In this document: in pieces, positions 1 through 7,017 of the stretch | How positions within the stretch are numbered: position 1 is the stretch's first letter | How the letters are laid out: each line of letters opens with the position of its first letter | Assembly: GCA_021816165.1 (NCBI GenBank) | Contig: JAKAYZ010000039.1 | Coordinates: forward strand, 1-9,143 | DNA length: 9,143 nucleotides | Reading direction: 5' to 3' | From: Planctomycetota bacterium | Lineage (GTDB): Bacteria > Planctomycetota > Phycisphaerae > WQYP01 | Program-made: the position numbers and the translations under genes | Notes under the pieces: model-generated | The model's database searches: none | Told to the model about the DNA's origin: nothing | The model's input: only the letters and a program-made list of their open reading frames with translations

Positions 1-1
1 C

Positions 2-529
2 CAAGCCGGTATATTTACCCAGGCGGATTTCACCTCCGCCGCACTTAACCATGCTGATTTTTCATCCGCGGTTTTGCAGCAGGCTTCCGTGGAAAAGACT
101 GTCGGCGTCGATGTAAATTTTGCGGGGGCCGACGCCGCCGGACTCCGCGCGGACAATGCCGTATTCACCCGGGCGAATTTTCAGAAGTTAAACGCGCCCG
201 GCTCCATCTGGCCGGCCGCCGCGCTCACCGGAGCTGATTTCCGCTATGCCAAACTGCCCCAGGCCACATTCACTTCCGCCAATGCCGCCGGGGCGGATTT
301 TTCCGCCGCGGACCTCAAGGAGTCCCGGCTCAACAAAGCCAACCTCACCGGGGCCAGGCTGGTTAAGGCGAACTGCTTCAGGGCAAGTTTTGAGAAAGCC
401 AACCTTGCCCTGGCAAACCTCAGCGGGGCCAATGCCTATGGCGCGGAATTTCTTAACGCGGTTCTGGACAAAACAATCACCGACGCCGCCACCAATGTTA
501 AAATGTCCAAACTTGCGGAATCGGATTGA
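2..529 (+). CDS. Pentapeptide-repeat protein, C-terminal part (5' end outside window)
   Basis: The frame is open from the left edge, so only the last 175 codons are seen; position 1 is the last base of a cut codon. Pentapeptide repeats of the A(D/N)Lxx type run almost throughout, for example TQADF, NHADF, AGADF, NKANL, TGARL, EKANL and SGANA. The last 20 or so residues (DKTITDAATN onward) leave the pattern and probably cap the coil. Pentapeptide repeats form a right-handed quadrilateral beta-helix, usually a rigid scaffold or binding surface without catalytic residues. A TTG at 74 could be read as a start, but the same repeat continues upstream of it in frame, so it is internal. The gene ends 17 bp before a second pentapeptide gene. 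In T6SS loci with DUF3540 and DUF4150 genes, the first member is often a DUF2169 protein, sometimes fused to pentapeptide repeats. That the missing N-terminus is DUF2169 is inference. Confidence 0.88.
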   Translation, partial: QAGIFTQADFTSAALNHADFSSAVLQQASVEKTVGVDVNFAGADAAGLRADNAVFTRANFQKLNAPGSIWPAAALTGADFRYAKLPQATFTSANAAGADFSAADLKESRLNKANLTGARLVKANCFRASFEKANLALANLSGANAYGAEFLNAVLDKTITDAATNVKMSKLAESD

Positions 530-546
530 TCACGACAGGCGATACC

Positions 547-2550
547 ATGAGCTATTTTGAAACCATTGATCCGGGCGATTTTGACCTCTCCAAGTTGGAT
601 TTAAAGCGTCTTATGGAGGAGTTCAAAAATCACAGCAAATTGCTCATGACACGTGACGATGTGATTGCCCGGGCCCGGTCCGGCGAATCCATGCTGGGCG
701 TGCAGTTATGGTGGGTGGACTTGTCCAACGCGGATTTGACCGGCGCTGATTTTCAACAGGCCCGCTTCCACTATGTCACCCTGACGGGCGCGATTATGGA
801 AAAGGCCCGGCTGGGGAGCGCCCAATTTGAAAACTGCAATCTGACCGGCGCCAATTTGTCCGGGGCCGATCTGACGGATGCCAAAATCACCAATACAATC
901 TGTGATAAAGCCCGTTTCGTCGGCGCTACGCTGCACAAACTCACCGCCAAGGCGGAAGTCACCCTTCTCAAAGACCCGCGAACACTCAAACTTTCTCCGC
1001 GCATCCTGGAAATGGTCGGGGCCAACCCGTCAATGGCCGATATGGAAAAGGCCGGCGTCGGCCTGCAGGACATCGGGCTATCCGACGCCGATTTCGGCCC
1101 GGGCGTGTGCAGTTTCAAAGAGGCCGATTTTACCCATGCCGCCCTGGACGAGGCCGGGTTTGAACTCGCCGCGCTTGACGGCTGCAATCTGAGCCGGGCA
1201 AACCTGGAAAAGGCCTCCATCCGGCAATGTTCAATGTCCGGCGTGAAAGGATTGGCCGAGGCCCGCATCACCGGGGCGACGTTTGTTGATGCCGTTATTC
1301 CCACCGACGGCCCGGGGCCGAAAAACTTCGCCGGCTGCAGCTTCATCAATTGCAGGATGCCCGCCGCAAACTTCATCGGCGCCGATCTTCACGATGCCAA
1401 ATTCGAATCCATGAATCTTTCCCAGGCGCAATTCACGTCCGCCGATCTCACCGGCTGTCGATTTGTAAAAGTGCAGCTCGCCGCGGCCGCCTTCACCGGG
1501 ACGAACCTTTCCGGGGCCAGCTTTAGCTTCGCCGATCTGACCGGGGCGACCCTTGCCGGCTGCAAACTTTCCGGCGCCGGTTTTGAAAATTGCCGCCTGA
1601 ATACCGCCAAACTCTCCGGCGCAACGCTCCAGGGCGGACATTTGTCCAATTGCTCGCTGGAACAGGTTGATTTCAACGGAATGAATCTGACCGGTTGTTA
1701 TTTCGCAGAAGGCCGGCTCAACGGCGCGAATTTTTCCGGTTGCGATCTGACCCATGCGGATTTTTCCGGGGCTTCCCTTCGCGGCGCGAATTTCAGCCGA
1801 GCCGTCCTGCATGAAACCATTTTCTCCAAAGCGGATCTGACCGGCGCCGATATCTCCGGCAGCACGATGCAGGACTGCCAGATGGCCGGCTGCATCATCG
1901 CCGGGGTGGACCTGCGCAATGCCCGCATCCACACCACGGATTTCAGGGCCGTCGATTTCACCGGAAGCAAATTGGGCGGCACACATTTCATTAAATGCGG
2001 CATGAAGCAAACCCTGTTCACCGGGGCCGCCGCGCCAAACTGCGATTTCACCGATTCCGATCTTGAAAAAAGCCGCTTTTCACGGGCTATTCTGGATGGC
2101 GTGAACCTCGGTAAAACCAACCTTAAATCCGCGGATTTTCAGGGCGCCTCCATGGACGGCATAAAGGCGCAGTTCGCGGATTTTACCGCCGCAAACCTCG
2201 GCAAAGCACGGCTGCGCAATGCCGATCTGCGCTGCACCCGCTTTGAAGATGCCCGTCTTGATGCGGCGGATTTCTGCTCCGCCCGCATGGAACGCGCGGA
2301 TCTGACCCGCGCCGGCGCCGCCGGGGCGCTGTTCCGCCAGGCGGATCTGCCTTACGCCGTCTTAAGATACGCCACGCTTAATAACGCGGATTTCACCGCC
2401 GCCCGCCTTAAACAGGCCGATTTGCACCGCATCGTTGATCTGAATACAAACTGGACCGGCGCCGATCTTGAAAATGTACGACGCACCGATGCCGACCTTG
2501 CCGCCGCCGAGGATTGGCAACCACCCGAACCCGATCATCCCGCTGATTAA
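547..2550 (+). CDS. Large pentapeptide-repeat protein, probable T6SS accessory scaffold
   Basis: The protein has 667 residues. The first 56 or so (MSYFETIDPGDFDLSKLDLK onward) are charged and not repetitive, with a likely helix around KRLMEEFKNH. Pentapeptide repeats start near residue 57 (VDLSNADLTGADF), break off at about residues 128-176 for a non-repeat insert with Lys/Leu- and Met/Glu-rich segments, then continue almost to the end (GADLENV, DADLAAA) before a short acidic, Pro-rich tail. Cysteine often replaces Ala at the small inward-facing position (FENCNL, LTGCRF, SNCSL, FSGCDL). The ATG at 547 is preferred: it has an AGG at 537-539 seven bases upstream and lies 17 bp after the previous stop. 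A TTG at 526 in the same frame overlaps that stop and would add seven residues, which is less likely. It lies 15 bp before the DUF3540 gene, so it is probably in the same transcript. A structural or chaperone role in loading T6SS spike components is inferred from neighbours only. Confidence 0.9.
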   Translation: MSYFETIDPGDFDLSKLDLKRLMEEFKNHSKLLMTRDDVIARARSGESMLGVQLWWVDLSNADLTGADFQQARFHYVTLTGAIMEKARLGSAQFENCNLTGANLSGADLTDAKITNTICDKARFVGATLHKLTAKAEVTLLKDPRTLKLSPRILEMVGANPSMADMEKAGVGLQDIGLSDADFGPGVCSFKEADFTHAALDEAGFELAALDGCNLSRANLEKASIRQCSMSGVKGLAEARITGATFVDAVIPTDGPGPKNFAGCSFINCRMPAANFIGADLHDAKFESMNLSQAQFTSADLTGCRFVKVQLAAAAFTGTNLSGASFSFADLTGATLAGCKLSGAGFENCRLNTAKLSGATLQGGHLSNCSLEQVDFNGMNLTGCYFAEGRLNGANFSGCDLTHADFSGASLRGANFSRAVLHETIFSKADLTGADISGSTMQDCQMAGCIIAGVDLRNARIHTTDFRAVDFTGSKLGGTHFIKCGMKQTLFTGAAAPNCDFTDSDLEKSRFSRAILDGVNLGKTNLKSADFQGASMDGIKAQFADFTAANLGKARLRNADLRCTRFEDARLDAADFCSARMERADLTRAGAAGALFRQADLPYAVLRYATLNNADFTAARLKQADLHRIVDLNTNWTGADLENVRRTDADLAAAEDWQPPEPDHPAD

Positions 2551-2565
2551 ATAAGGAGACTTCCT

Positions 2566-3447
2566 ATGCCCATGGATACCCTTCACCGCCCGGCCGCAGC
2601 CGCCGACCGGCATTTTGCGACCGCCCAAGTTGTTTCCCGATCCGGCGATGCCGTGATTGTTCGCTTCCCGGATGACCCGGCGGACCGTGAATTCGCCGCC
2701 ACTCCCGCCATCGCCGATCCGGAGGCCATCTCCCCAGGCCGCAGCGTGCTCGTCGCCGGGGATGACCGCCATTCCCTTTTTATCATCGGCATCCTCGCTG
2801 CGCCCCAACCGTCGGCGCCGTTGCGGCACAAACTTCCGGACGGCGGCCATGTGGAAATGCCCGCCACTTCCGCCGACAGCCTTAAAATATTCACGCCGAC
2901 CGGGCAAATCATTCTGGAATACAGCCCCTCAACCCTTTGCACCCGGGTGCACGCCGGCGCCGGCGGTCTGGAGTTTTCCGCACCGGATGCGGATATCACC
3001 CTCCGCTCCGGAAAACGCCTGAACCTGCAGGCGGACTCGGTTCAAATACAGGCCCGCAGCCGTGTGGATATCGGCATTGTTCATGTCCTTCGCGGGGTTC
3101 TTTCCCGTATGCTGTTACAAGATCAAACCGCCGCGATTCATTCCCCGCGACTGCAAATGCAAACCGCCGAGTTGGACATCAATGCGGATAAAACCACGCT
3201 CGCCGGCGATGACCTTTCGCTGCAAACGCAAAACACCCATTGCAAAACGGGCCGGGCGGAGTTAACGGCGGAAACAATCATCACAAAATTTCAAAACGCC
3301 TACCACCACGCCGAAGAACTGTACCAGTTATGCACGCGGCGCCTGCGGACGGTGGTCCGGGACACATGGCATTGCCGCAGCCAAAACACCTACCTTTCAA
3401 CCCGCGAAGATTTTAAGGTCAAGGCGGATCAGATTCATCTCGGCTGA
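2566..3447 (+). CDS. DUF3540 domain-containing protein, T6SS spike-associated
   Basis: The protein has 293 residues and matches the DUF3540 family by its layout. An N-terminal beta-rich segment (about 17-78, ATAQVVSRSGDAVIVRF to SLFIIGIL) resembles the small OB-like barrel of phage gp5/VgrG. A central run of alternating hydrophobic/polar residues follows (about 105-245: LNLQADSVQIQAR, LQMQTAELDI, DDLSLQTQN), like a beta-helical stalk. A helical stretch (EELYQLCTRRLRTVVRD) leads to the typical C-terminus FKVKADQIHLG. The ATG at 2566 is preceded by AAGGAG (2553-2558) at seven bases, which decides it over the in-frame ATG at 2572. It sits 22 bp before the PAAR-like gene. The family is recurrent beside DUF2169, pentapeptide and DUF4150 genes in T6SS islands; its biochemical role is not established. 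Family assignment is confident from sequence pattern; the spike-like fold is inference. Confidence 0.87.
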   Translation: MPMDTLHRPAAAADRHFATAQVVSRSGDAVIVRFPDDPADREFAATPAIADPEAISPGRSVLVAGDDRHSLFIIGILAAPQPSAPLRHKLPDGGHVEMPATSADSLKIFTPTGQIILEYSPSTLCTRVHAGAGGLEFSAPDADITLRSGKRLNLQADSVQIQARSRVDIGIVHVLRGVLSRMLLQDQTAAIHSPRLQMQTAELDINADKTTLAGDDLSLQTQNTHCKTGRAELTAETIITKFQNAYHHAEELYQLCTRRLRTVVRDTWHCRSQNTYLSTREDFKVKADQIHLG

Positions 3448-3469
3448 TTTTAAAAAAAGGAGTTGCATA

Positions 3470-3871
3470 ATGTTTCCCGCATCAAGCAAAGGTGGCGGAG
3501 TTTGCATGGGAACGCCGGATGTCTGCAAAACACCCTCACCCGCAGGCCCGGTTCCTGTGCCGTATCCCAACATCGGCAATCTGGCACAAGCCCAGAAAAC
3601 CTCCACAAAGGTTAAATTCGACGGCAAAGAGGCCGCCAATCTTAACACCCAAATGTCGCAATCCCAGGGGGATGAAGCCGGCACGGCCGGCGGCGTGGTA
3701 TCCGGCACAAACATGCAGACAGTTGCCTTCAAAAAAGGCAGCATGAAAGTAAAAATTGAAGGCCAGCCCGCCGTCTATCTCACGTCCATCACCGGTCATA
3801 ACGGCTCCAATGCCAATATGCCCGCGGGTGCACAAATTGCCCCCAGCCAGGTCAAAGTTCTGGTAGGTTGA
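3470..3871 (+). CDS. DUF4150 / PAAR-like protein, probable T6SS spike tip
   Basis: The protein has 133 residues, close to the size of a stand-alone PAAR-like domain. It carries the DUF4150 signatures: GTPDVCKTPSPAGPVPVPYPNIGN (about 14-37, in two parts here: PDVCKTP, then VPYPNIGN), SQGDEAGTAGGVVSG (65-79), the FKKGSMKVKIEGQPAVYL strand pair (87-104) and a TGHNGSNAN turn (108-116). Cys12, Cys19 and His110 are the visible candidates for metal or structural contacts. PAAR proteins cap the VgrG trimer, sharpen the spike and carry effectors, either fused or bound. No toxin extension is fused here, so any effector would be encoded separately. The start has AAGGAG (3457-3462) seven bases upstream. 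It is the last gene of the left block and converges on the YkgJ-family gene 70 bp away. Confidence 0.92.
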   Translation: MFPASSKGGGVCMGTPDVCKTPSPAGPVPVPYPNIGNLAQAQKTSTKVKFDGKEAANLNTQMSQSQGDEAGTAGGVVSGTNMQTVAFKKGSMKVKIEGQPAVYLTSITGHNGSNANMPAGAQIAPSQVKVLVG

Positions 3872-3941
3872 GGCCCCACTCGCGCCCATGCCGGCGCCCA
3901 CACCCCCGTCGCGACCTTTCACCCATTGCGCCGCGACCGGC
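3872..3941. other. Convergent intergenic gap with weak stem-loop
   Basis: This is the gap between the stop codons of the PAAR-like gene (+) and the cysteine-cluster gene (-). It is C-rich on the + strand. An inverted repeat GTCGCG (3908-3913) / CGCGAC (3932-3937) with an 18-nt loop could form a modest hairpin, but neither strand has a following T-run. A bidirectional terminator is therefore only a possibility. Confidence 0.2.
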
Positions 3942-4697
3942 TCACTTGCCCGCTCCCGCCACACCGCGCACCAGCTGCTCCAGCATCACATGGCCCAGCC
4001 GCGGGCGCTGCCGCACTTCATCCGATGCCGATCGGCGCATGGCCAAAATCAACGGCACCCACCGCGGTCCCGCGGCCCTGTCCGCATCCGCAAGCCGGCC
4101 AATTATCTGCGATACCCGGGCCTCCAGCCGCACACAATCCACTGTTTCCGCGGATGAATTACCGCAATGCTCCGGCGGACTGGTAACCAGGTATTCCCGG
4201 CACTCCACCGGCCGCACGCTGTAAATGGAACAGGATTCATTTTCCAGAAACGGACATGCAATCCCCAGTTGAAAATAGCGCAAGCCAAGCTCATGCCTTT
4301 CCCGCGATCCCATTTCACGCGATTGCAAAAGCCTGTCCAGCATTCCCGCCGCCTGCAGTTGCTCCTGGACTTCGGAAAATCTTCGCATAATCTCCGCCCG
4401 CCGCTCCGCCGCCATCTGTTCCACCACTCCCCGCAGGTGATACACCTCGGGTTCCGCCAGCGGCACCAGTTGCCGGCAGCAAGCGCCGCATCCCGCCCGG
4501 CAGGAAATCTTTTTCCCCTCCGCAGTAACCTGATCAACGGCCGCGGACACCACGATATCCGCCAGTTCTCCAGCGGCGGGCACCATGTCACTGGGATAAA
4601 CCCGGCCTTTGGGCACGCGAATTTTTACCGGCCCCGATGGCGGATACAGCCGCCCATGTATCCGCAGTTGAACAAATGCCGTATCCGTGTCGCCCAT
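3942..4697 (-). CDS. YkgJ-family cysteine cluster protein
   Basis: The protein has 251 residues. The hallmark cluster CRAGCGACC (66-74, C-x3-C-x2-CC) is followed by a helical spacer, then ACPFLENESCSIYSVRPVEC (about 147-166) with Cys148, Cys156 and Cys166, and further cysteines at 178 and 188. This CxxxCxxCC...CPFL...C.IY..RP..CR pattern defines the YkgJ/YcgN-like family, thought to bind Fe-S or zinc; the reaction is unknown. The extra N-terminal part (about 1-60, LRIHGRLYPPSGPVKIRVPK) is basic and beta-rich. No signal peptide or membrane segment is seen, so it is probably cytoplasmic. The ATG at 4697-4695 is preceded on its own strand by AAAGGA (complement of 4704-4709) at six bases, fixing the start. 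It lies antisense between two + strand blocks and probably has its own promoter in the region to its right. A link to secretion is not shown by the sequence; it may be an unrelated gene within the locus. Confidence 0.9.
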   Translation of the reverse strand: MGDTDTAFVQLRIHGRLYPPSGPVKIRVPKGRVYPSDMVPAAGELADIVVSAAVDQVTAEGKKISCRAGCGACCRQLVPLAEPEVYHLRGVVEQMAAERRAEIMRRFSEVQEQLQAAGMLDRLLQSREMGSRERHELGLRYFQLGIACPFLENESCSIYSVRPVECREYLVTSPPEHCGNSSAETVDCVRLEARVSQIIGRLADADRAAGPRWVPLILAMRRSASDEVRQRPRLGHVMLEQLVRGVAGAGK

Positions 4698-4889
4698 GTC
4701 TTGTCCTTTGGTTGGCCATCACCATACCACACCCCTTGCGCCCCACCAACCACCGCCGCCATTTACCCCGCCGACGACCATGACTTTACCCCATTTAATC
4801 CCCGGCTTGATTCTTGCGCAATAACGGTGAAAATAGGCTCCGGGCTTACCCGGCTGCCGGTGCCATCTGCCGGACCCCGCTGTCGCCCC

Positions 4890-4918
4890 GCTGCACACAG
4901 GCTCCCTCTGCGTGCGGC
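4890..4918 (+). other. Inverted repeat / stem-loop 1 in leader
   Basis: The arms 4890-4900 and 4908-4918 (core GCACACAG / CTGCGTGC) pair over 11 positions with one A-C mismatch and one G-U pair, around a 7-nt loop GCTCCCT. No T-run follows. Confidence 0.35.
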
Positions 4919-4974
4919 AGCGTCTCTTCCAACGCCGCTTACCGCGTGCCGGACGGCGTTATTCTTCAGCGGCA

Positions 4975-4992
4975 CGGCGCGGTGAAGCGCCG
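4975..4992 (+). other. Inverted repeat / stem-loop 2 in leader
   Basis: A perfect 6-bp stem CGGCGC / GCGCCG encloses the loop GGTGAA. It is short, but all G-C. It lies 17 bases before stem-loop 3. Confidence 0.3.
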
Positions 4993-5009
4993 GGCCAAGT
5001 TTTGTCCGA

Positions 5010-5034
5010 CCGGCATGGCCGGCCCCCATGCCGG
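5010..5034 (+). other. Inverted repeat / stem-loop 3 in leader
   Basis: A perfect 9-bp stem CCGGCATGG (5010-5018) / CCATGCCGG (5026-5034) with a 7-nt loop CCGGCCC ends 34 bases before the ATG at 5069. It is the strongest hairpin in the gap. No T-run follows, so it is not an intrinsic terminator; an RNA leader structure or a protein-binding dyad are both possible. Confidence 0.45.
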
Positions 5035-5068
5035 GTTGCCTGCACGGTACGATTGTGGAACGTCAACT

Positions 5069-7009
5069 ATGGCTGCATCGGAACTTTCTCCCTGCCTGCC
5101 CCCCGGCTTTCAAGTCTGCCCGCTTCAACCGCAGACGGATGCCGCCGTGCGCATCTGCCTGGTGGTCCGCACCAAGGCCGACCCCGCCAACGGCTGGTTT
5201 GTCGCCCTCGGTGAATCTTTCGCCGCCCGCGGTTTTCTTGGCTGCCTGACGGATCAACTCGGCAACGTCCTGTACTGGTTGCAAATCACCGTTCAAATTA
5301 CCGATGCCGCGCAAACCGGACCCGAAGCCATCGGCGATTTCTGGACCAATCATCGTCTTGATCAGCGCTGGCAGGCGGATTGCGACTTGGCCACCGGCCA
5401 TCTTGCCCTCCGCGGCGCATGGGAATCCCAGCATCCGCTTCCGCTGTTCTTTGATTCGGCAACCCGGACTCTTGCGCCTCTTACGGACGTCGAATCCGGC
5501 GCCGTATGGCGGCTGTGTACCGATGAAGCTGTTTTAGCCGCCGCGGGCCTGCCGCCTTATTCCACCTCCACGTGCCGGTATTTGTACGTAACACCGCCGG
5601 ATGATCACCACCGGTTCCTCGCGGTTCAGGATGATGCCCCCCGGAATGAATCCACCGCACTCCTGCGGGATATTGCTGCCGCCGCCGGTCGCAAACCGTG
5701 GAACCCCGCCGCCGGCCTGATGCGCATCCGGCGATGGAGCAGCCTTTCCACGGATTCACTTCTGGACATTCTCGCCGGACTGCCTTATTCCGGCGTACCC
5801 GGCGGCAAACAGCCCATGGATTTTGACCGCCTCGCGGATATCCTTAAAGATACCGGTGAATCCTTGTCCGCGGGCACCGTCTTTCTCGGACGGCACGGCC
5901 GGCATGGCCGCATCATTGAAAGCCTTCATCTTAAACTCAAATTCCTCGCCGATGCCTTGGACTGCGTCCACCGCTTTACCCGCAAAGCCCGGCGGCCGCT
6001 GCTCAACCTGCAAACCGCCTGTTTTCAGCCCCATCTGGCCGCGCCATCGGCGGCACTGCCTTTCCTATGGACGGCCGGCCTTGATCTGGTCGATTTCGGC
6101 CGGGCTGCTACGGTCAATATTCCCGATTCCGACGAAATATTTTTTACCGACGCCGGCCCCGCGGCCCCCAACGCCTATAAACCCCTGTTCGACGCCCGTC
6201 AGCTTATCGCCGAATCCGCCTCGCTTCGCCTTCGCTCTCTCACCGCGGAATCCGATGGGGGCTGCCTCATTGACGGCACACTTTCCGCAATTGAAAGCAT
6301 CAAATCACAGCCGGCGGACCTTGTCTGCCTGCGCGTGGCTCTGGCGGATCAGCGGATTCTCCTTACTGGATTTGCCGATGCGCATACGGCGCTGGCCGCC
6401 GGCGAGCTGCGCTTCCGCTCCAATCGCTTTGCCGCGCCCCCGGACATTCTTGCCGCGCTCAAAACCGCCGAGGGCACAACCCTGCGGCCGGTCCGCATGC
6501 AGTGCCTTCCGCGCATGGACAGTGCGTACGATCTTTACGCACTCGCCGTCCTGGGCTTGCGGGCTTTGGTCGTGCATCCCAAAAATCCGCTGCCTGTCGC
6601 GGTGGATGTCCTGCGCAGCCTCATCGCCCGGCTTTCCGCGGACGCCGCATCCGATCGCCCCCTGGCGCAGCGCATCGGCGAATTGCTGGAAACCGACTCG
6701 CGATGGTCGGCGTCGTTGGGCCCCGCAAACGTTTTCCCGCTCACGGATGACGATTCCGCCGGCGATCTGATTCCACGCAATCTCTGGCTCCAGATTCTTG
6801 AATTGCTGGTGCGCATGGTGCCCGGCGGGCCGGAGAGCTTCTGTGCCTCTTACGGTATAATGCCCCCTGCCGGAATGGCCGGGCTGTTTGAACCAGCCGC
6901 CGATACGCTCCAGCGGCTTTTAATTCAGACCCGGAGCCTGATCGTGATCGACTGGCGGGTAAACCGCGAAGTTCACGCCGTTATCCGCCGATTTCAGTTG
7001 GGAGTTTAA
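5069..7009 (+). CDS. Uncharacterised protein with degenerate kinase-like region
   Basis: The protein has 646 residues. I do not recognise a named family. The N-terminal part (about 20-150) is a mixed alpha/beta region with LDQRW near residue 98. From about 160 on, several segments resemble a protein-kinase fold in order: a strand-rich lobe (RYLYVTPPDDHHRFLAV, 170-186); a helix ending in His301 (LHLKLKFLADALDCVHRF); LLNLQTACF (311-319) where a catalytic loop HRDLKPEN would be, with Asn313 in place of the catalytic Asp; a DFG triplet at 342-344 that may be coincidental; and DLYALAVLGLRAL (488-500), like helix F. About 170 residues lie between the last two landmarks, so an inserted beta-rich domain (about 375-450) is likely. 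No glycine loop or VAIK lysine is seen, so it is probably catalytically dead. No signal peptide or membrane helix is seen. The ATG at 5069 has GGAA (5057-5060) eight bases upstream; the in-frame ATG at 5015 lies inside stem-loop 3 and lacks a ribosome site. It ends 49 bp before the lipoprotein gene, so it is probably in the same operon. A T6SS role is inferred from neighbours. Confidence 0.8.
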   Translation: MAASELSPCLPPGFQVCPLQPQTDAAVRICLVVRTKADPANGWFVALGESFAARGFLGCLTDQLGNVLYWLQITVQITDAAQTGPEAIGDFWTNHRLDQRWQADCDLATGHLALRGAWESQHPLPLFFDSATRTLAPLTDVESGAVWRLCTDEAVLAAAGLPPYSTSTCRYLYVTPPDDHHRFLAVQDDAPRNESTALLRDIAAAAGRKPWNPAAGLMRIRRWSSLSTDSLLDILAGLPYSGVPGGKQPMDFDRLADILKDTGESLSAGTVFLGRHGRHGRIIESLHLKLKFLADALDCVHRFTRKARRPLLNLQTACFQPHLAAPSAALPFLWTAGLDLVDFGRAATVNIPDSDEIFFTDAGPAAPNAYKPLFDARQLIAESASLRLRSLTAESDGGCLIDGTLSAIESIKSQPADLVCLRVALADQRILLTGFADAHTALAAGELRFRSNRFAAPPDILAALKTAEGTTLRPVRMQCLPRMDSAYDLYALAVLGLRALVVHPKNPLPVAVDVLRSLIARLSADAASDRPLAQRIGELLETDSRWSASLGPANVFPLTDDDSAGDLIPRNLWLQILELLVRMVPGGPESFCASYGIMPPAGMAGLFEPAADTLQRLLIQTRSLIVIDWRVNREVHAVIRRFQLGV

Positions 7010-7017
7010 TCGTTCTC

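Larger units (their letters stand above)
4698..5068. promoter_or_regulatory. Divergent intergenic region / structured 5' leader
   Basis: These 371 bp separate the start of the cysteine-cluster gene (-) from the ATG of the kinase-like gene (+). No gene is convincing: the open frame from a TTG at 4814 reads as Arg/Pro/Cys-rich sequence unlike its neighbours. A perfect palindrome TTGCGCAA lies at 4814-4821, with imperfect TT/AA flanks. For the - strand gene, a poor promoter-like pair can be proposed (TTGCGC, 17-bp spacer, TTAAAT, about 90 nt before the ATG), matching 3/6 and 4/6 of the sigma-70 consensus. Nothing better is seen for the + strand. Three inverted repeats (listed separately) occupy the right half. 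Promoters for both directions must lie here or in flanking genes; their exact place cannot be called. Confidence 0.5.

Noticed and set aside
526..546. TTG at 526 as the start of the second pentapeptide gene
   Set aside because: It overlaps the preceding stop and lacks a ribosome site; the ATG at 547 with AGG seven bases upstream is better.
771..2120. Long open frames on the - strand across the 667-residue pentapeptide gene
   Set aside because: They mirror the 15-base codon periodicity of the repeats on the other strand; their translations are low-complexity and have no ribosome sites or family features.
547..2550. Short repeated units that could suggest a CRISPR array or tandem repeat element
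   Set aside because: The repetition is the degenerate 15-base footprint of coding pentapeptides in one continuous frame; there are no identical repeats with unique spacers.
4807..4835. TTGATT, 17-bp spacer, AAAATA as a + strand promoter
   Set aside because: The -10-like hexamer matches the consensus poorly; not strong enough to annotate.
4167..4985. A 272-codon + strand frame opposite the cysteine-cluster gene
   Set aside because: Its translation is His/Arg/Pro-rich without domain features, while the - strand reading carries clear YkgJ-family cysteine motifs and a ribosome site.
4814..5068. An 85-codon N-terminal extension of the kinase-like gene from TTG at 4814
   Set aside because: The extension is Arg/Pro/Cys-rich, unlike the rest, and its TTG has no ribosome site; the ATG at 5069 has GGAA at a suitable distance.
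6092..6100. DFG triplet in the kinase-like gene as proof of an active kinase
   Set aside because: The neighbouring catalytic loop lacks HRD and no lysine or glycine loop is seen, so the triplet alone does not show activity and may be coincidental.
5823..6770. A 315-codon + strand frame inside the kinase-like gene
   Set aside because: It is rich in Pro, Ser, Arg and Trp, as expected of a shifted reading of GC-rich codons, and lies wholly within a better supported gene.
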